NCBI GenBank assembly: GCA_018817425.1
Contig: JAHITX010000024.1
Location: 1-64,000, forward strand
DNA length: 64,000 bases
Direction: 5' to 3'
Source of the DNA: Pseudomonadota bacterium
Lineage (GTDB): Bacteria > Desulfobacterota > Desulfobacteria > Desulfobacterales > RPRI01
The position numbers were made by a program, and so were the translations under genes. Positions 39,532-48,813 of the stretch are shown here, piece after piece. The notes under the pieces were generated by a model. It saw only the letters and a list, made by a program, of their open reading frames with translations, was not told the origin of the DNA and ran no database searches. The first letter of the stretch is position 1. The number at the start of each line of letters is the position of its first letter.

Positions 39532-41205
39532 ATGACTGTTAAGAGCACCGGACAGGAAAGAAAACAACCTCGCCTAATTCGGGCGGTCGTCTTCTGTATT
39601 TCTGGGTTGATTTTTTTTATTCTTACTCTCAGATTCCGTGAACTTTTAGGAGACTGGGCGTCCATCGTCGAACATGCTGTAACAACCCTTGCTGTTATCG
39701 CTGTTGTGCACCTTCTTGATCGCATATGGTTATTCTCAGACGTACAAGAAGAACTTGATCGCATGGCTGAGCGCGTTGATAACCGTATTGAGGGACTTAC
39801 GAATGCATCACAATCGCTTGAAGCTATGAATCAAGCCGGCATCGTCCACCTATACGCTGATCGAGCTACTGCTGAGAAAGACATGCGCAATGATCTAATA
39901 GCCTCTGATGTAAGACATATTCGGCTCATAGGTATTTCATTGAATGATTTTGTACGTGGCCCTACAAACAGACCACTTCATCAAGCTTGGTTGGCTATGG
40001 AGCGCTATATCAACACCCCCCGCCAGGATGATGAAGTGATTGACATAAAGGTGCTTATAATCGATCCAGAGTGTATTGGGGCAGAGCTCCGATCAAAGGC
40101 TGAGCATGAAGACGGAGATGCCCCACCAGACCGATTAGTTGACCATGTCACAATAGCAGCACGTAAAATGTATGAGTTAATGGAGTGTGCCGAGAGCAAT
40201 CGATCAGTTAATTTCGAGTGTAGAATGTACCGGGTTGCCCCTCAATCATTTTTGCTTCGTACGGATAATGCCTGCTATGTCCAACCTTACCATTTCTGGC
40301 ATCGACGCCATGACGCAACGCCCATTCCTATTCTTCGCTATCGTCGTATTTCTCAATCAGCAGAAACTAAGGTCTACGATATGCATGCTGAAATGCTCAA
40401 ACATTTCGAATGGGTCTGGAAATGGGCATCCATTCCTGTAGCGGATTTTCTTCATAACCACGCAGTGGGTATTGATACAAGGATGAACCGTTGCGGTGCT
40501 ATGAACGTATATATAGATTCTGATAAAGCCTGGCAACGCATTACCCGCCTCCTGCGCAATGCAAAGGAGCATGTAGAAATTCAAGGAATTACACTTCATT
40601 CCTTTTTTCGATCAGACAGAATTATTGTGCCTGACCATCCTATTAGAAAACTAATAGAAGATGACAAAGTAAAAATAAATGTATTACTGTTAGATCATTC
40701 ATACGAGTCCGACCAGGCCCGCTATCGTTCATATCGGGAATATCTACTGACACATCCAAGCATATCGCTTGGCGAATACACACAAGAGATGCACGAAAAT
40801 TCACGTCTTTTTCGTGATACTGAAGAGACTCTCGTAGCCATCAAAAATCTAATTGCAGATTTTAAAAAAGTAAAGGGTAAGGACTGGCAAACTTCTATCG
40901 AAATGCGCAAGTATAATTCGGCGCCAGTTGCTTTTGTTCTCCGAGTCGATGGAACCATTTTAGTAGAACAGTACCAATATGGAAAACCCATGGTGAACCG
41001 AGAAATTCATGGTCGGGATATAATTCTTGGTAGAGATATGCCTCTAATGGAGTTCAGGTCATTAGATGATCATTCGCTAACAGGTTTGACCGAGCCTGCT
41101 TATGACAGAAGCCCCTTCCTATTATTGGAAGACCACTTGAGCTTTGTATGGAATACTGCACAGAAGGTTCCCCTTTTTAAGGATTTCGCTACAGAATCGA
41201 GATAG
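39532..41205 (+). CDS. membrane protein with duplicated PLD-like domain
   Basis: The 557-residue protein has two transmembrane helices (about 16-34 and 45-66), a short coiled segment (70-95), then two copies of one domain (about 97-300 and 310-550). The repeats align at HIRLIGISLNDFVRG/HVEIQGITLHSFFRS, IKVLIIDPE/INVLLLDHS, and YRVAPQSFLLRTDN/YNSAPVAFVLRVDG. The order resembles one phospholipase D-type half-domain, but no HKD motif is visible, so it may be a binding or degenerate domain. AAGGGGG precedes the ATG right after attC site 3. No function is known. A defence role is only suggested by context. Confidence 0.6.
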   Translation: MTVKSTGQERKQPRLIRAVVFCISGLIFFILTLRFRELLGDWASIVEHAVTTLAVIAVVHLLDRIWLFSDVQEELDRMAERVDNRIEGLTNASQSLEAMNQAGIVHLYADRATAEKDMRNDLIASDVRHIRLIGISLNDFVRGPTNRPLHQAWLAMERYINTPRQDDEVIDIKVLIIDPECIGAELRSKAEHEDGDAPPDRLVDHVTIAARKMYELMECAESNRSVNFECRMYRVAPQSFLLRTDNACYVQPYHFWHRRHDATPIPILRYRRISQSAETKVYDMHAEMLKHFEWVWKWASIPVADFLHNHAVGIDTRMNRCGAMNVYIDSDKAWQRITRLLRNAKEHVEIQGITLHSFFRSDRIIVPDHPIRKLIEDDKVKINVLLLDHSYESDQARYRSYREYLLTHPSISLGEYTQEMHENSRLFRDTEETLVAIKNLIADFKKVKGKDWQTSIEMRKYNSAPVAFVLRVDGTILVEQYQYGKPMVNREIHGRDIILGRDMPLMEFRSLDDHSLTGLTEPAYDRSPFLLLEDHLSFVWNTAQKVPLFKDFATESR

Positions 41206-41282
41206 AACGGCCAGTTACCCGACCGCCCTCTCACAGATCCCTGCATGCGGTTTTTCCGCACAAGGCTCCTCGGTGGATATTC
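41206..41282 (-). mobile_element. group II intron 3'-end remnant (domains V-VI)
   Basis: Read on the minus strand: GAGGAGCCTTGTGCGG, loop AAAAA, CCGCATGCAGGGATCTGTG, then AGAGGGCGGTCGGGTAACTG and GCCGTTCTAT. This is a domain V hairpin with an AGC-type triad followed by a domain VI stem and 3' end, as found downstream of intron reverse transcriptases. No reverse transcriptase or upstream domains remain. Its triad differs from the remnant at 765-834, so the two come from different intron classes. Confidence 0.6.
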
Positions 41283-41524
41283 CGCTTGATTCTTTAGAGC
41301 AGGGAAACCTTTGAACTTTCGGCAGTTTTGTAAAATGAACTTTCATTTCTTTCAAACTATTATTTTTACCTTGATGCACCTTATTAATCCTTTTAATAAT
41401 TTGTCAAAATCGGATATTTTTTGACGACAGAAAGTATTTTTGATAGTCTATAGAACATATATTAATCACCGACAAGCAGTGTGATAGCGGCATCAAATTG
41501 ATAATTATTTAAAAGGAAAACGAT
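41206..41524. other. 319-bp intergenic region with group II intron remnant
   Basis: The first 75 bp carry the intron remnant listed separately. The rest is AT-rich with no ORF, attC or terminator that I can see. An AAAAGGAAAA ribosome site belongs to the next gene. Confidence 0.5.
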
Positions 41525-41875
41525 ATGGCAGATACACCTTTTCCATCAAAAATTGAAAAGTTTGAAATTCAGGCTTATAAAAAACCGAAAGATTTTAAAG
41601 CTCTTACAGAAACACATGTTCCGTTTTCAGGCTCTCCGCAGCGACACCCTTATGATGATGAAAAAATTTTACTTATTACAGACCCGTTTAGCAGCAATAC
41701 AACTTATTATGAGTTTAAAAACAAAGATATTGATTATCTGGAAGAGCTTTCAAATATTGTCGATATAAGGGGAAAGGCGATTACAATGGTTCGCATATGG
41801 ATAAGAAAACTAAGTGTCGGTATTCGTTGCGCCCCCTTTATTGTTGAAGATATCCAAACCATAAAGACAGATTAA
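41525..41875 (+). CDS. small conserved hypothetical protein
   Basis: The 116-residue soluble protein has FSGSPQRHPYDDEKILLI, TTYYEFKNKDIDYLEEL and VRIWIRKLSVGIRC. I recall similar short deltaproteobacterial proteins that are sometimes named inorganic pyrophosphatase. No pyrophosphatase signature is visible here, so I would not transfer that name. It converges with the antiporter gene, with stop codons adjacent. Confidence 0.6.
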   Translation: MADTPFPSKIEKFEIQAYKKPKDFKALTETHVPFSGSPQRHPYDDEKILLITDPFSSNTTYYEFKNKDIDYLEELSNIVDIRGKAITMVRIWIRKLSVGIRCAPFIVEDIQTIKTD

Positions 41876-42859
41876 TTACCCGGTTGAGATTCTCCATAAA
41901 TTGTAACCTAAATATAAAGTTACCAATAGTACTCCTTCCCGGCGCATTATTCTGTTTTTATTAGTAAGACACATAGGTAATAAAAATAGTGAAAGGAACA
42001 GCATCATCAAAAGATCATAGGTGCCGCCTTTTGATGGAACGGGGATTGGTCGAAATGATGCGCAAAAGCCGTTGACCAGCAGAAGATTAAATATATTTGA
42101 TCCGACAACATTGCCTATGGCGATATCCGTTTGTCCCTTCCAGGTCGCTATACCTGAGGTCACAAGCTCGGGCAGGCTGGTACCGATAGCAATAATTGTC
42201 AAACCAATGATTACACGTGGGACATTGAGTAATTCAGCAACCACTACCGCAGCATCTACTGCTATCTTGCCCCCGGCAACCAGAAGAACGAGCCCTGCAA
42301 TGAAAAGAAATAGATTATATACAGATGCTTTAAAACTTTTTTTCTCTGTAAACTCCTCAAACTGCTGAATAAGCGGATCTGCCTTCCTTTGGCGTATAAC
42401 ATCACCAATGGTGTAAAACATGAAAACACAAAAAATAAGCAGGAAAATAAGCCCATCCGAGCGGTCGTAAATATTTGGAGAGTCGCGGAGAAAAGTATCC
42501 ATTCCTGCAACCAAGGCCAAAAGGGATGCAAGCACCATCATGGGAATTTCGCGTGCTATGATTACACCTTTGATAGCCAATGGCCTGATTATTGCTGAAA
42601 TTCCAAGTACTAATCCAATATTGGCAATGTTTGAACCGATTATATTACCAAATGAAATGTCTGAGTTACCATTATATGCAGCCAGAAGATTAACAGATAG
42701 TTCCGGCGCACTGGTTCCAAAAGCTACTACGGTAAGACCTATAACAAGCGGAGAAACCCCAAGATTTTTTGCTAAAGCAGAGGCGCCTCTAACAAGTATA
42801 TCGCCACCGCCCAGAAGGAAGGCAAGGCCAACAAAAAGGAGCAAAAGGTTTATAGCCAC
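41876..42859 (-). CDS. Ca2+/Na+:cation antiporter (CaCA family, YrbG-type)
   Basis: The 327-residue protein has about ten transmembrane helices in two inverted halves. Each half carries an alpha-repeat: GLTVVAFGTSAPELSVNLLA and GLTIIAIGTSLPELVTSGIA, with the ion-binding Glu and the IGSNIANIG / VGSNIFNLL segments. It exchanges Ca2+ (or other cations) for Na+ or H+ across the inner membrane. Length is standard. Confidence 0.93.
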   Translation of the reverse strand: MAINLLLLFVGLAFLLGGGDILVRGASALAKNLGVSPLVIGLTVVAFGTSAPELSVNLLAAYNGNSDISFGNIIGSNIANIGLVLGISAIIRPLAIKGVIIAREIPMMVLASLLALVAGMDTFLRDSPNIYDRSDGLIFLLIFCVFMFYTIGDVIRQRKADPLIQQFEEFTEKKSFKASVYNLFLFIAGLVLLVAGGKIAVDAAVVVAELLNVPRVIIGLTIIAIGTSLPELVTSGIATWKGQTDIAIGNVVGSNIFNLLLVNGFCASFRPIPVPSKGGTYDLLMMLFLSLFLLPMCLTNKNRIMRREGVLLVTLYLGYNLWRISTG

Positions 42860-42883
42860 AAATATTCCTCGTTAAATATACTT

Positions 42884-43693
42884 TCAAATTTCTTTTCGAT
42901 TAAAAAAAACCAGCGTTAGCGCCATTATTAAAAGAATAAAAAAGGAAATATTGAAAAGCGGGTGCAAAGGCCCCATATTATGAAATGCACTTTTGCCAAG
43001 TATTGAATCTGCATAAGACTGCACCATGAAAACTTTTGGATATAAAACCCGCCATAAAGCAGGTTCAGGACTTGCTGAAGAATTGGTAGCATATCTTACA
43101 ATATCACTATTTAGCATCTGATACCCGCCATCGGATATAAAGCCGACGAACAAAATGCCCATAGCAAAAAGCGCACTTATAAAATCAGGCATAAAAAGAG
43201 ATAATAAGCAGACGCATACAATCACAAAAAGAAGATTAATCGAACATATCAAAGATGCACCCAGGTATCCCGTAATGAAGGTTCCTGTTTTTATCCATAC
43301 AGTCAAAAAGATCGTTGAGTGAAGTATAAACATGAAAATAAGACAAAGTACCCATGTGCCTGTTACCCTGCCAAGAACATATTGCCATCTGCAAACTGAT
43401 CTTGAAAGAAACAAAACAACACTTCCATCTTCATGATCCCGGCTGAATATCTTCATTGAAAGCATGGAAGCCATCAGAAACATTCCGGCAGTAACCAGAT
43501 GAAAAACAATTTTTGAAACATGCCAGGCAACCGAAGCATTATCTACCTGTTCTCCATTAATCGTATATCCGCCGTCATAACATCCGCGGATCATCAGTAT
43601 AAACAGAACAGATAAGGCCAGCAGTATATAAAAGCTTTTATTCCTCAGCTGGTCCAGCATGGTATAGCCTATAATTTTTATTACATTATTCAT
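42884..43693 (-). CDS. ABC-2-type transporter permease
   Basis: The roughly 269-residue protein has six hydrophobic helices, starting MNNVIKIIGYTMLDQLRNKS. A NosY/ABC-2 look is supported by the large loop after helix 1 and the FSRDHEDGSVVLFLSRSVCRWQYVLGR segment that marks these permeases. A start two codons upstream is possible. The gene overlaps the end of the ATPase gene, so the two make one exporter of unknown substrate. Confidence 0.85.
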   Translation of the reverse strand: MNNVIKIIGYTMLDQLRNKSFYILLALSVLFILMIRGCYDGGYTINGEQVDNASVAWHVSKIVFHLVTAGMFLMASMLSMKIFSRDHEDGSVVLFLSRSVCRWQYVLGRVTGTWVLCLIFMFILHSTIFLTVWIKTGTFITGYLGASLICSINLLFVIVCVCLLSLFMPDFISALFAMGILFVGFISDGGYQMLNSDIVRYATNSSASPEPALWRVLYPKVFMVQSYADSILGKSAFHNMGPLHPLFNISFFILLIMALTLVFFNRKEI

Positions 43694-44399
43694 TTTCATG
43701 CTCTATATATCGAATAAAAACATCTTCAAGTGTTTCGTGATCTTTCACGATTGCATTGATGTTATCCTTGACAAGTATTTTCCCCTTATACATTATAGCC
43801 GCAGAATCACATGTTTTTTCCACTTCTGAAAGCAGATGGGAGTTTAAGACCACGGTCACCCCTTTGCCGAGAAGATTTTCAATAATTTTTCTTACATCGC
43901 GGATGCCGATAGGATCAAGCCCGGTGATGGGTTCATCCAAAATCAGCAGTTTTGGCTCTCCCAGCATGGCAGCCCCCAGGCCGATGCGCTGTTTCATGCC
44001 TCTTGAATATGCTGCGGTTTTTTTCCTTTCCTGTCCTTTCATGGAAACCATTTCAAGAACCCTGTTAGCTTCGTTTTTTGCATCTTGCCCGGCAAGTCCT
44101 ATTAAAGCAGCATTACGCAACAGATATTCAAGCCCTGAAAGATACGGAGGAATCATGTGCTGTTCGGCAACATATCCGATATGCTTGCGGGATTCCGGGT
44201 CGGAGGCAGACAGTCCATTTATAGTAATGCTTCCGGAAGATGGTTTGATAAAATCAAGAAGCATACGAACGATACTTGTCTTCCCGGCGCCATTTGGCCC
44301 AAGCAAAGCAAAAGACTCTCCCTTTTTAATCGAATATGAAACATTATCGACCGCGGTAAAAGAGCCAAATTGTTTTGTAACGGAATCAAGTGTGATCAT
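43686..44399 (-). CDS. ABC transporter ATP-binding protein
   Basis: In 237 residues, Walker A GPNGAGKTSIV, Q-loop YVAEQ, signature YSRGMKQRIGLG, Walker B LLILDEP and the switch His (NSHLL) are all present. It is of the NosF/CcmA-like short type used with ABC-2 permeases. It reads into the permease gene with an 8-14 bp overlap, indicating a single operon. Confidence 0.93.
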   Translation of the reverse strand: MITLDSVTKQFGSFTAVDNVSYSIKKGESFALLGPNGAGKTSIVRMLLDFIKPSSGSITINGLSASDPESRKHIGYVAEQHMIPPYLSGLEYLLRNAALIGLAGQDAKNEANRVLEMVSMKGQERKKTAAYSRGMKQRIGLGAAMLGEPKLLILDEPITGLDPIGIRDVRKIIENLLGKGVTVVLNSHLLSEVEKTCDSAAIMYKGKILVKDNINAIVKDHETLEDVFIRYIEHENE

Positions 44400-44568
44400 A
44401 TCAACTCAATTATAAAATAAGTTAAGGGCAATAGCCCAAGGTTGTCCAATATAGCAAGATACTTTTAGCACTCTTTATCCGCTGGCGCAAGGGGGTTGGG
44501 GGAATAGTACAGGGTAACCGCATTTGGATTAAATATGTTCTTTAATGTTTTTGTGAAAACCCCAAAGC

Positions 44569-44636
44569 CGTCATGCCGGACTTGATCCGGTATCCAGAAC
44601 CCATTAAAATTACTGGTTTCCGGCTTTCGCCGGAAT
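44569..44636. repeat. dispersed palindromic repeat fragment (REP-like)
   Basis: It contains GTCATGCCGGACTTGATCCGG and, after a gap, TTCCGGCTTTCGCCGGAA, two GC-rich hairpins of the kind widely scattered in proteobacterial genomes. The second hairpin is 9 bp beyond the PEP-CTERM gene stop codon and may aid termination. Confidence 0.6.
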
Positions 44637-44644
44637 GTTGACTG

Positions 44645-45313
44645 CTATGCCTTCTTTTTACGTCTGATTCTGATTCCAGCAAGTCCAGCTATACCTGTGC
44701 CGAAGAGGAGCATGGTGGCTGGTACTGGAACAGGAGCACTAGTTCCATTGATAACAACGTTATCTATGCGAGACTCATACCAATTATCGCCAGACCAATT
44801 TGATGTATCCATCGAGATGAACACCCCATCAGCGTTTGAAATAACATCTATAAAACTTGCTGACCCTCCTCCTCCGGAAATGGCCCACTCGTTAGCGTTG
44901 TTAAAGTCTACTGCTTTTGAATTCCATCCGCCAACCGCTCCCAAAACATTTGAACTCTGATACCATGTATCTAAGCTTTTTATCATGATGTATGTTGAGA
45001 TCACTGTGTGGTAACTGTGATCGTAGACGAACTCGTCCCAAGTCATGCTATCCAGATACCTGAGGTCTCCCGAGAGGCCTGGTGCTTGTGCCAATAAGCC
45101 TCCGCCAGCTGCCGTATCTGTTGCGTACATAAATGCATTATCTACTCCGTTATTATATAGTGTCAGGGCGCCGCCAAATGGTGCCAATGGTGCCCATCCT
45201 TGAAGAGTTCCATCCTCAAAATCTGATGAGAGAATCACATCGGCTTTCGCTATCCCAGCCATAACAAGCATCATCACCCCTACTGCCAATCCTGCTAAAA
45301 GTTTCTTATTCAT
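44645..45313 (-). CDS. PEP-CTERM/VPXXXP-type sorted secreted protein
   Basis: The 222-residue protein has a clear signal peptide (about residues 1-24, ending IAKA). A Gly/Ala/Ser/Trp-rich beta region with a jelly-roll look follows. The C-terminal sorting tail is VPVPATMLLFGTGIAGLAGI followed by RIRRKKKA: a Pro motif, one helix and a basic end. Such tails are cut by exosortase and the proteins reach the cell surface or matrix. No exosortase gene is in the window, so the enzyme must lie elsewhere. Confidence 0.82.
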   Translation of the reverse strand: MNKKLLAGLAVGVMMLVMAGIAKADVILSSDFEDGTLQGWAPLAPFGGALTLYNNGVDNAFMYATDTAAGGGLLAQAPGLSGDLRYLDSMTWDEFVYDHSYHTVISTYIMIKSLDTWYQSSNVLGAVGGWNSKAVDFNNANEWAISGGGGSASFIDVISNADGVFISMDTSNWSGDNWYESRIDNVVINGTSAPVPVPATMLLFGTGIAGLAGIRIRRKKKA

Positions 45314-45577
45314 TTCTTCTCCTTTCTAAGTTTCTTATTCTTACTCTTATAAACAATCAGCAATCAATTAAATTTATTTGAGATTATATAATCTTTTGAT
45401 GGGTTTTTTGCAATAATATATTTTGGCCTCCTCTATTTCCCCGCACAAATACACTCCAAAGTCGTTTATTTTGTATTTTCCATCTTAATAAAATCATCTC
45501 AGCAACCGATATATCATATTAATTGCTTAAAATATGTTCTCCAAACACCGGATTGCTGATATAAATATGAGGTATAA

Positions 45578-47026
45578 ATGAACAAACATCGCATTCTGAT
45601 TGTCGATGACAGCCCGACAATACGAAAAGCTATAATCCGTCAACTGTCATCACTGGACGTCGAACTTCTGATAGCAACCAATGGCCGGCAGGGCTTTGAT
45701 ATGGTTCATAGCCATCAGGTCGATCTGGTTGTTACCGATGTTGATATGCCCCAAATGGACGGTATTACCCTTTGCAAGAAACTTCAAGCCGATCACAAAA
45801 CCAATGCAATCCCTATCATTATTCAAAGTTCATTTGACACCGAATCTGATATTGAAAAAGGATTTATAGCCGGTGCCTCAGCGTATATTCCCAAAAAGGA
45901 ACTATCGGCATCTCTGTTGCAAACAGTCAGATCACTTCTTCAAAAATCATCGATAAATCGAAGTAGGCGCGTGATGATAGTCGATGATTCTGCAACCATC
46001 AGAAAAATAGTTGAAAAGGGACTGGGGAAAAAGGGCTTTCAAATCATGACGGCAGAAAACGGAAAAGTGGCTTTGTCACGTATTGGCGATCAACTGCCGC
46101 ATTTAATCTTAAGCGACATTGATATGCCGGAAATGGATGGTTATGCGTTTTGCAGAATTCTCAAAGAAAACCCTGACCTTGCCACTATTCCTTTTGTGGT
46201 AATGAGCGCCAGACAGGAAATGAGCCAGGTGAGAAGAATGCTTAGTATAGGCGCAGATACCTATTTATTTAAACCGTTTAATATTGATGAACTGGTGATG
46301 CTGATTGAAAAACTGCTGTCTGATCAGTATCGCTTTTTGTTAATGGAAAAAGAACGGTTAAACACAGAGCAAAAACTGACGGTGTCTAGTATTGCCAGTC
46401 TGGTTACTGCCCTGGAAGCAAGAGATGCCTATACCAGCGGACATTCAGCAGATGTTGCCCGAATAGTCTCGCAAATGGGAGCTCTGGCGGGGCTGGAGCC
46501 GGAAAAGGTTAACCGTTTGAAAATCAGCGGAGAATTGCACGATATCGGCAAAATAGGCGTTAAGGATGCCGTGCTGCTGAAACCGGGCCGGCTGACCGAT
46601 GAAGAGTTTGAATCTATAAAGCAACATCCTGTAACCGGAGCGAACATTTTAAGGCCGATTGAAAGTTTTGCCGATATTATCGATGTTGTCCAGCATCACC
46701 ATGAACGTTTTGACGGAAAAGGATATCCTTACGGCCTTAAAGGTGAAGCAATCCCTTTTTGGGCGCGTATGATTGCAGTTGCAGATACCTATAATGCACT
46801 GACCAGCGATCGCCCTTACCGGAAAGGAATGCCTGTTGAAAAAGCTTTTCAGATTATAAGAGATGTCGGAAATACACAACTTTGCCCGGATTGTGTAAGC
46901 CTCTTTTTCAAATGCACCGAACAATGGTCTATTTCGAGTGCCTTTCCGGACACAATTTATTCTTTCCCCCTAAATGATTGCTCCCAAACGCCACAGCAAG
47001 CACATTCCCCGTTTCCTGCCGAGTAA
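45578..47026 (+). CDS. dual-receiver HD-GYP c-di-GMP phosphodiesterase
   Basis: The 482-residue protein has receiver 1 at residues 1-125 (VDDSPTIRK; VTDVDMPQMDG) and receiver 2 at about 127-245 (VDDSATIRK; LSDIDMPEMDG), both with intact acidic residues. The HD-GYP domain at about 270-445 has HSADVARIV, HDIGKIGV, HHERFDGKGYP and the RMIAVADTYNALTSDRPYR segment. It would hydrolyse c-di-GMP on phosphorylation. The last 40 residues are not conserved-looking. The upstream regulator may be a remote histidine kinase. Confidence 0.9.
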   Translation: MNKHRILIVDDSPTIRKAIIRQLSSLDVELLIATNGRQGFDMVHSHQVDLVVTDVDMPQMDGITLCKKLQADHKTNAIPIIIQSSFDTESDIEKGFIAGASAYIPKKELSASLLQTVRSLLQKSSINRSRRVMIVDDSATIRKIVEKGLGKKGFQIMTAENGKVALSRIGDQLPHLILSDIDMPEMDGYAFCRILKENPDLATIPFVVMSARQEMSQVRRMLSIGADTYLFKPFNIDELVMLIEKLLSDQYRFLLMEKERLNTEQKLTVSSIASLVTALEARDAYTSGHSADVARIVSQMGALAGLEPEKVNRLKISGELHDIGKIGVKDAVLLKPGRLTDEEFESIKQHPVTGANILRPIESFADIIDVVQHHHERFDGKGYPYGLKGEAIPFWARMIAVADTYNALTSDRPYRKGMPVEKAFQIIRDVGNTQLCPDCVSLFFKCTEQWSISSAFPDTIYSFPLNDCSQTPQQAHSPFPAE

Positions 47027-47364
47027 GACTTCAACTCTTATGGAATTGTAATGAAGCTCACCGCCACAGAGCGAACGGAATGTCTATTATCGTTGCGGTT
47101 ATTGATTTGATGATGCTGTTTGCAAATATATGGAGCTAATATTATTACAAATTTGAAATTACACTACCAGAATAATACACAAAACTGTAATTTATTTCAT
47201 ACAATTCCCAACTCGTATCTTCTGCTAATAATCGCATAACTGTTTATTATCACAATATCATACTATTTATAAAGCATAACATGGTATATTCCTTGCTCTT
47301 AATTTTGATTTACAATTTTTTTGCATCATTTATAAAACAAAATCTAACGATAGGAAGAATACTT
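47027..47364. other. 338-bp intergenic region upstream of amt
   Basis: It is AT-rich between the HD-GYP and ammonium transporter genes. An in-frame ATG at 47281 lies within it but lacks a ribosome site. I see no clear promoter, terminator or sigma-54 site. Confidence 0.45.
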
Positions 47365-48693
47365 ATGAAGAATAAATCTTTACTTACCGCTTTAGTTTCC
47401 GTCCTTTTTACATTAACTCCACAAATTATTCTTGCAGCTGAAAATACGCCTGTGGATACAGGCACTACCTCATGGATGCTGACTTCAACCGCATTTGTGC
47501 TTTTGATGGTTCCCGGCCTTGCCATGTTTTACGGAGGTCTGGTTAGAACAAAAAACGTGCTTAGCACCATGATGCTCAGTTTCGTATCAATGGCTGTTAT
47601 CGGCGTTCTCTGGGTAGCATGCGGCTACAGCATTGCATTCGGCCCTAATATCCTTGGCGGTTTTGCCGGATGGAGCAATGATTATTTCTTTCTGAAAGGC
47701 ATTGATGATGTAATTGTAAATGGAGTCCCGGAATATGTACTTGCTATGTTTCAGGGTAAGTTTGCGATCATTGCACCAGCTTTAATCAGCGGTGCGCTGG
47801 TTGAACGCGTTTACTTTCGCGGCTATATCACCTTTATAATACTTTGGATGCTTTTTATTTACTGCCCGTTGTGCCACTGGGTATGGGCTACAGACGGCTG
47901 GCTTTATAATGCAGGCGCAAGCGGTGTTATTGACCTTGCGGGAGGACTTGTAATTCATGTATCCGCAGGATTCAGCGCACTTGTTGTAGCGATATTTCTG
48001 GGCCCCAGGATTGGTTATCCCAAAACTCCGATGGCCCCTAATAATCTGGTAATGACTTTGACAGGAGCCGGTCTTTTATGGGTAGGCTGGTTTGGCTTCA
48101 ATGCCGGTTCAACAGTACACAGCGGTCTGGATACTGCCAGGGCGCTGACCATGACACAGGTTTCGGCCGCAAGCGGTGCCCTGACCTGGCTAATTATAGA
48201 ATACTTTAAGTTTCGCAAGGCTACAGCACTTGGATTTGCTTCAGGCATACTTGCCGGGCTTGTTGCAATAACTCCTGCTGCAGGCGTGGTATTGCCATAT
48301 GGCGCAATTATATTGGGAGCCCTGTCATCAGTTATATGTTTTTATGCTCTTACCGTTAAAGTGAAGTTAGGATATGACGACAGTCTGGATTGTTTTGGAA
48401 TACACGGTGTGGGAAGCGGTCTGGGAGTGATTATGCTTTCCTTTTTTATCCGTGACAGCTGGATGCAAAGCGCTTCTGCTGCCGCCCATAAAGTCTGGAC
48501 TATCTGGGATCAGCTTTCAATTCAGTTGATAGGCATCGGCGCTACAATATTGTTTGCGGTAGTCGGCACCCTGGTGATTTGTTTTCTTGTTGAAAAAACT
48601 GTTGGCTTCAGGATTGCTGCTGATTTAGAGGCTATAGGGCTTGACCAGTCCATCCACGGAGAACATGGCTATGGTTCCATGCAGGAATACTAG
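47365..48693 (+). CDS. amt: ammonium transporter
   Basis: I start it at ATG 47365 because TAGGAAG precedes it and a signal peptide (MKNKSLLTALVSVLFTLTPQ) begins there. The 442-residue protein has about eleven transmembrane helices, with FYGGLVRTKNVLSTMMLSF, the pore His in CPLCHWVW, and the second pore His in GIHGVGSGLG. It moves NH4+/NH3 into the cell. No glnB/glnK gene is adjacent. The tail ends shortly after the last helix, unlike Amt proteins with long regulatory tails. Confidence 0.94.
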   Translation: MKNKSLLTALVSVLFTLTPQIILAAENTPVDTGTTSWMLTSTAFVLLMVPGLAMFYGGLVRTKNVLSTMMLSFVSMAVIGVLWVACGYSIAFGPNILGGFAGWSNDYFFLKGIDDVIVNGVPEYVLAMFQGKFAIIAPALISGALVERVYFRGYITFIILWMLFIYCPLCHWVWATDGWLYNAGASGVIDLAGGLVIHVSAGFSALVVAIFLGPRIGYPKTPMAPNNLVMTLTGAGLLWVGWFGFNAGSTVHSGLDTARALTMTQVSAASGALTWLIIEYFKFRKATALGFASGILAGLVAITPAAGVVLPYGAIILGALSSVICFYALTVKVKLGYDDSLDCFGIHGVGSGLGVIMLSFFIRDSWMQSASAAAHKVWTIWDQLSIQLIGIGATILFAVVGTLVICFLVEKTVGFRIAADLEAIGLDQSIHGEHGYGSMQEY

Positions 48694-48703
48694 GAAAGAA
48701 GGG

Positions 48704-48808
48704 TTCGAGGGGCCAAGGAGTCAAGGGGTCAAGTGAAATGCTTAAAGCATTATAAAGCCATCACTTGAACCCTGGAATCCTCGAATCCTCGAATCCTTGA
48801 CCCCTTTT
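48704..48808. terminator. long inverted repeat acting as bidirectional terminator
   Basis: GGTTCGAGGGGCC, TCAAGGGGTCAAGTGA and the mirror TCACTTGAACCC, CTTGACCCC form a long imperfect stem. It ends in CCCCTTTTTTTG on the plus strand. The tandem unit TCCTCGAATCC occurs inside the right arm. It lies between the convergent amt and amidohydrolase genes. Confidence 0.75.
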
Positions 48809-48813
48809 TTTGT

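Noticed and set aside
41525-41875. Name 'inorganic pyrophosphatase' for the 116-residue protein
   Set aside because: No family I or II pyrophosphatase motif is visible and the protein is too short.
48704-48808. Repeated TCCTCGAATCC units considered as a small CRISPR or tandem array
   Set aside because: Units have no spacers and form the arm of one long inverted repeat ending in a T-run, i.e. a terminator.
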